NCBI GenBank assembly: GCA_029557025.1
Contig: JAKPRU010000644.1
Location: forward strand, 1 to 6,057
Source: Candidatus Omnitrophota bacterium
Lineage (GTDB): Bacteria; Hinthialibacterota; Hinthialibacteria; Hinthialibacterales; JAKPRU01
DNA length: 6,057 nucleotides
Direction of reading: 5' to 3'
Of this stretch, positions 5,675 through 6,057 are shown in pieces. A model generated the notes under the pieces. It worked only from the letters and a program-made list of their open reading frames with translations, had not been told where the DNA came from and made no database searches. The position numbers and the translations under genes were made by a program. How positions within the stretch are numbered: position 1 is the first letter of the stretch; each line of letters opens with the position of its first letter.

Positions 5675-5697
5675 TCCCGCCGCCTGTGTTCTAACAA
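5669..5697 (-). promoter_or_regulatory. Sigma-70-type promoter candidate for def
   Basis: On the minus strand TTGTTA (5697-5692) and TACACT (5674-5669) are separated by exactly 17 bases, each matching 4 of 6 consensus positions. Transcription would start near 5662, giving a leader of about 25 nt with GAGG placed properly before the ATG at 5636. The site lies in the short gap after the glycosyltransferase stop codon, so def could be transcribed independently. Confidence 0.4.
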
Positions 5698-5701
5698 GCG
5701 T

Positions 5702-5714
5702 GGAACGCACGATT
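5702..5714. repeat. 13-bp direct repeat, copy 2 (pair with 5063-5075)
   Basis: This is an exact copy of GGAACGCACGATT at 5063-5075. It overlaps two bases of the glycosyltransferase stop codon and sits just upstream of the -35 hexamer of the def promoter candidate, 63 bp or more from the def start. Confidence 0.45.
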
Positions 5715-6057
5715 ATTTGTTCGATGATCCGCTGTTCTTTAACACCGCGTACAACTTGAACAACTCCTTAAACGCCCGCAGAATCACCGCAGGGCTTCCA
5801 CCCGATTGCTTCCCCGCCACACGCGGATAATGATGCACCCCGATCTGCTTGGTTTTTGCTCCCTGACGCGCCATGGTGGCAAATAGTTCCACCGTAATCA
5901 CAGCCCCTTCCGCATGAAGCGTCACGCCATCGAAAAAACGTCGTCGAAACAGCTTGAATGCGCAGTCCAGATCCCGAACCCGAAATCCGAAAAGACATCG
6001 GACCAGCACTCCCCAGCAGAACGCAAACACCTTCCGATGCACGGGGTCTCGGCGGTC
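5713..6057 (-). CDS. Family 2 glycosyltransferase (polyprenyl-phosphate type), C-terminal part
   Basis: The minus-strand frame is open through the right edge, so the gene is 5'-truncated by the window. The 114 visible residues begin DRRDPVHRKVFAFCWG. They contain VRDLDCAFKLFRR (27-39), a block typical of dolichol/undecaprenyl-phosphate sugar synthase-like GT2 enzymes (DPM1/GtrB-like), then LHAEGAVITVELF (47-59) and HHYPRVAGKQSGG (75-87), the conserved Arg-x-x-Gly region that closes the catalytic domain. No C-terminal membrane helices follow; the protein ends shortly after in NSGSSNK, so it is the soluble or peripheral form. Such enzymes move a sugar from a nucleotide donor to a polyprenyl phosphate or a glycan. 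Donor and acceptor cannot be read here, and the N-terminal GT-A motifs are outside the window. A GTG at 6042 is internal and not the start. Confidence 0.85.
   Translation of the reverse strand, partial: DRRDPVHRKVFAFCWGVLVRCLFGFRVRDLDCAFKLFRRRFFDGVTLHAEGAVITVELFATMARQGAKTKQIGVHHYPRVAGKQSGGSPAVILRAFKELFKLYAVLKNSGSSNK

Noticed and set aside
5713..6042. A complete 109-aa glycosyltransferase beginning at the GTG at 6042
   Set aside because: The frame is open to the window edge and the five extra codons (DRRDP) continue the family pattern, so this is the C-terminal part of a longer gene, not a small complete protein.

Overview
The window is about 6 kb of ordinary-looking bacterial chromosome at moderate GC. 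A prepilin-type protein, the MEP-pathway enzyme IspH and a bacterial peptide deformylase point to a bacterium. A cleavable signal peptide and a polyprenyl-phosphate-type glycosyltransferase fit a diderm from a lineage such as Desulfobacterota, Nitrospirota or a related candidate phylum. That placement is an inference from overall flavour and is weak. There are no tRNAs, rRNAs, CRISPR arrays or insertion sequences.

Layout from left to right. Bases 1-95 hold the start of a type IV pilin-like gene on the minus strand, running off the left edge. Bases 96-287 are its upstream region and contain two small hairpins with interchangeable arms. Bases 288-986 (minus) encode an unrecognised exported protein of 232 aa. 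A divergent intergenic region (987-1178) carries a promoter candidate in each direction and leads to ispH (1179-2018, plus), the only clear plus-strand gene. A short convergent gap (2019-2071) follows.

Bases 2072-6057 are a run of minus-strand genes. In transcription order these are the 3' part of a family 2 glycosyltransferase (6057-5713), peptide deformylase def (5636-5136), a four-helix membrane protein (5022-4447), and a 777-aa very acidic protein (4405-2072) ending in a DUF2325-like domain. A promoter candidate with a palindromic operator-like site lies just upstream of def. The membrane protein and the acidic protein are 41 bp apart and probably cotranscribed. Whether def belongs to the same transcript is unclear, because a weak hairpin plus T-run overlaps its stop codon.

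The most unusual object is the 777-aa protein. It has a small helical N-terminal domain, a long acidic region with about six spaced copies of a short acidic/hydrophobic motif, a gapless tandem duplication with a 66-residue period, a coiled coil, a second acidic region with two more motif copies, and a C-terminal Rossmann-like DUF2325 module. It looks like a multivalent scaffold or adaptor, perhaps working with the adjacent membrane protein. Its function cannot be read from the sequence.
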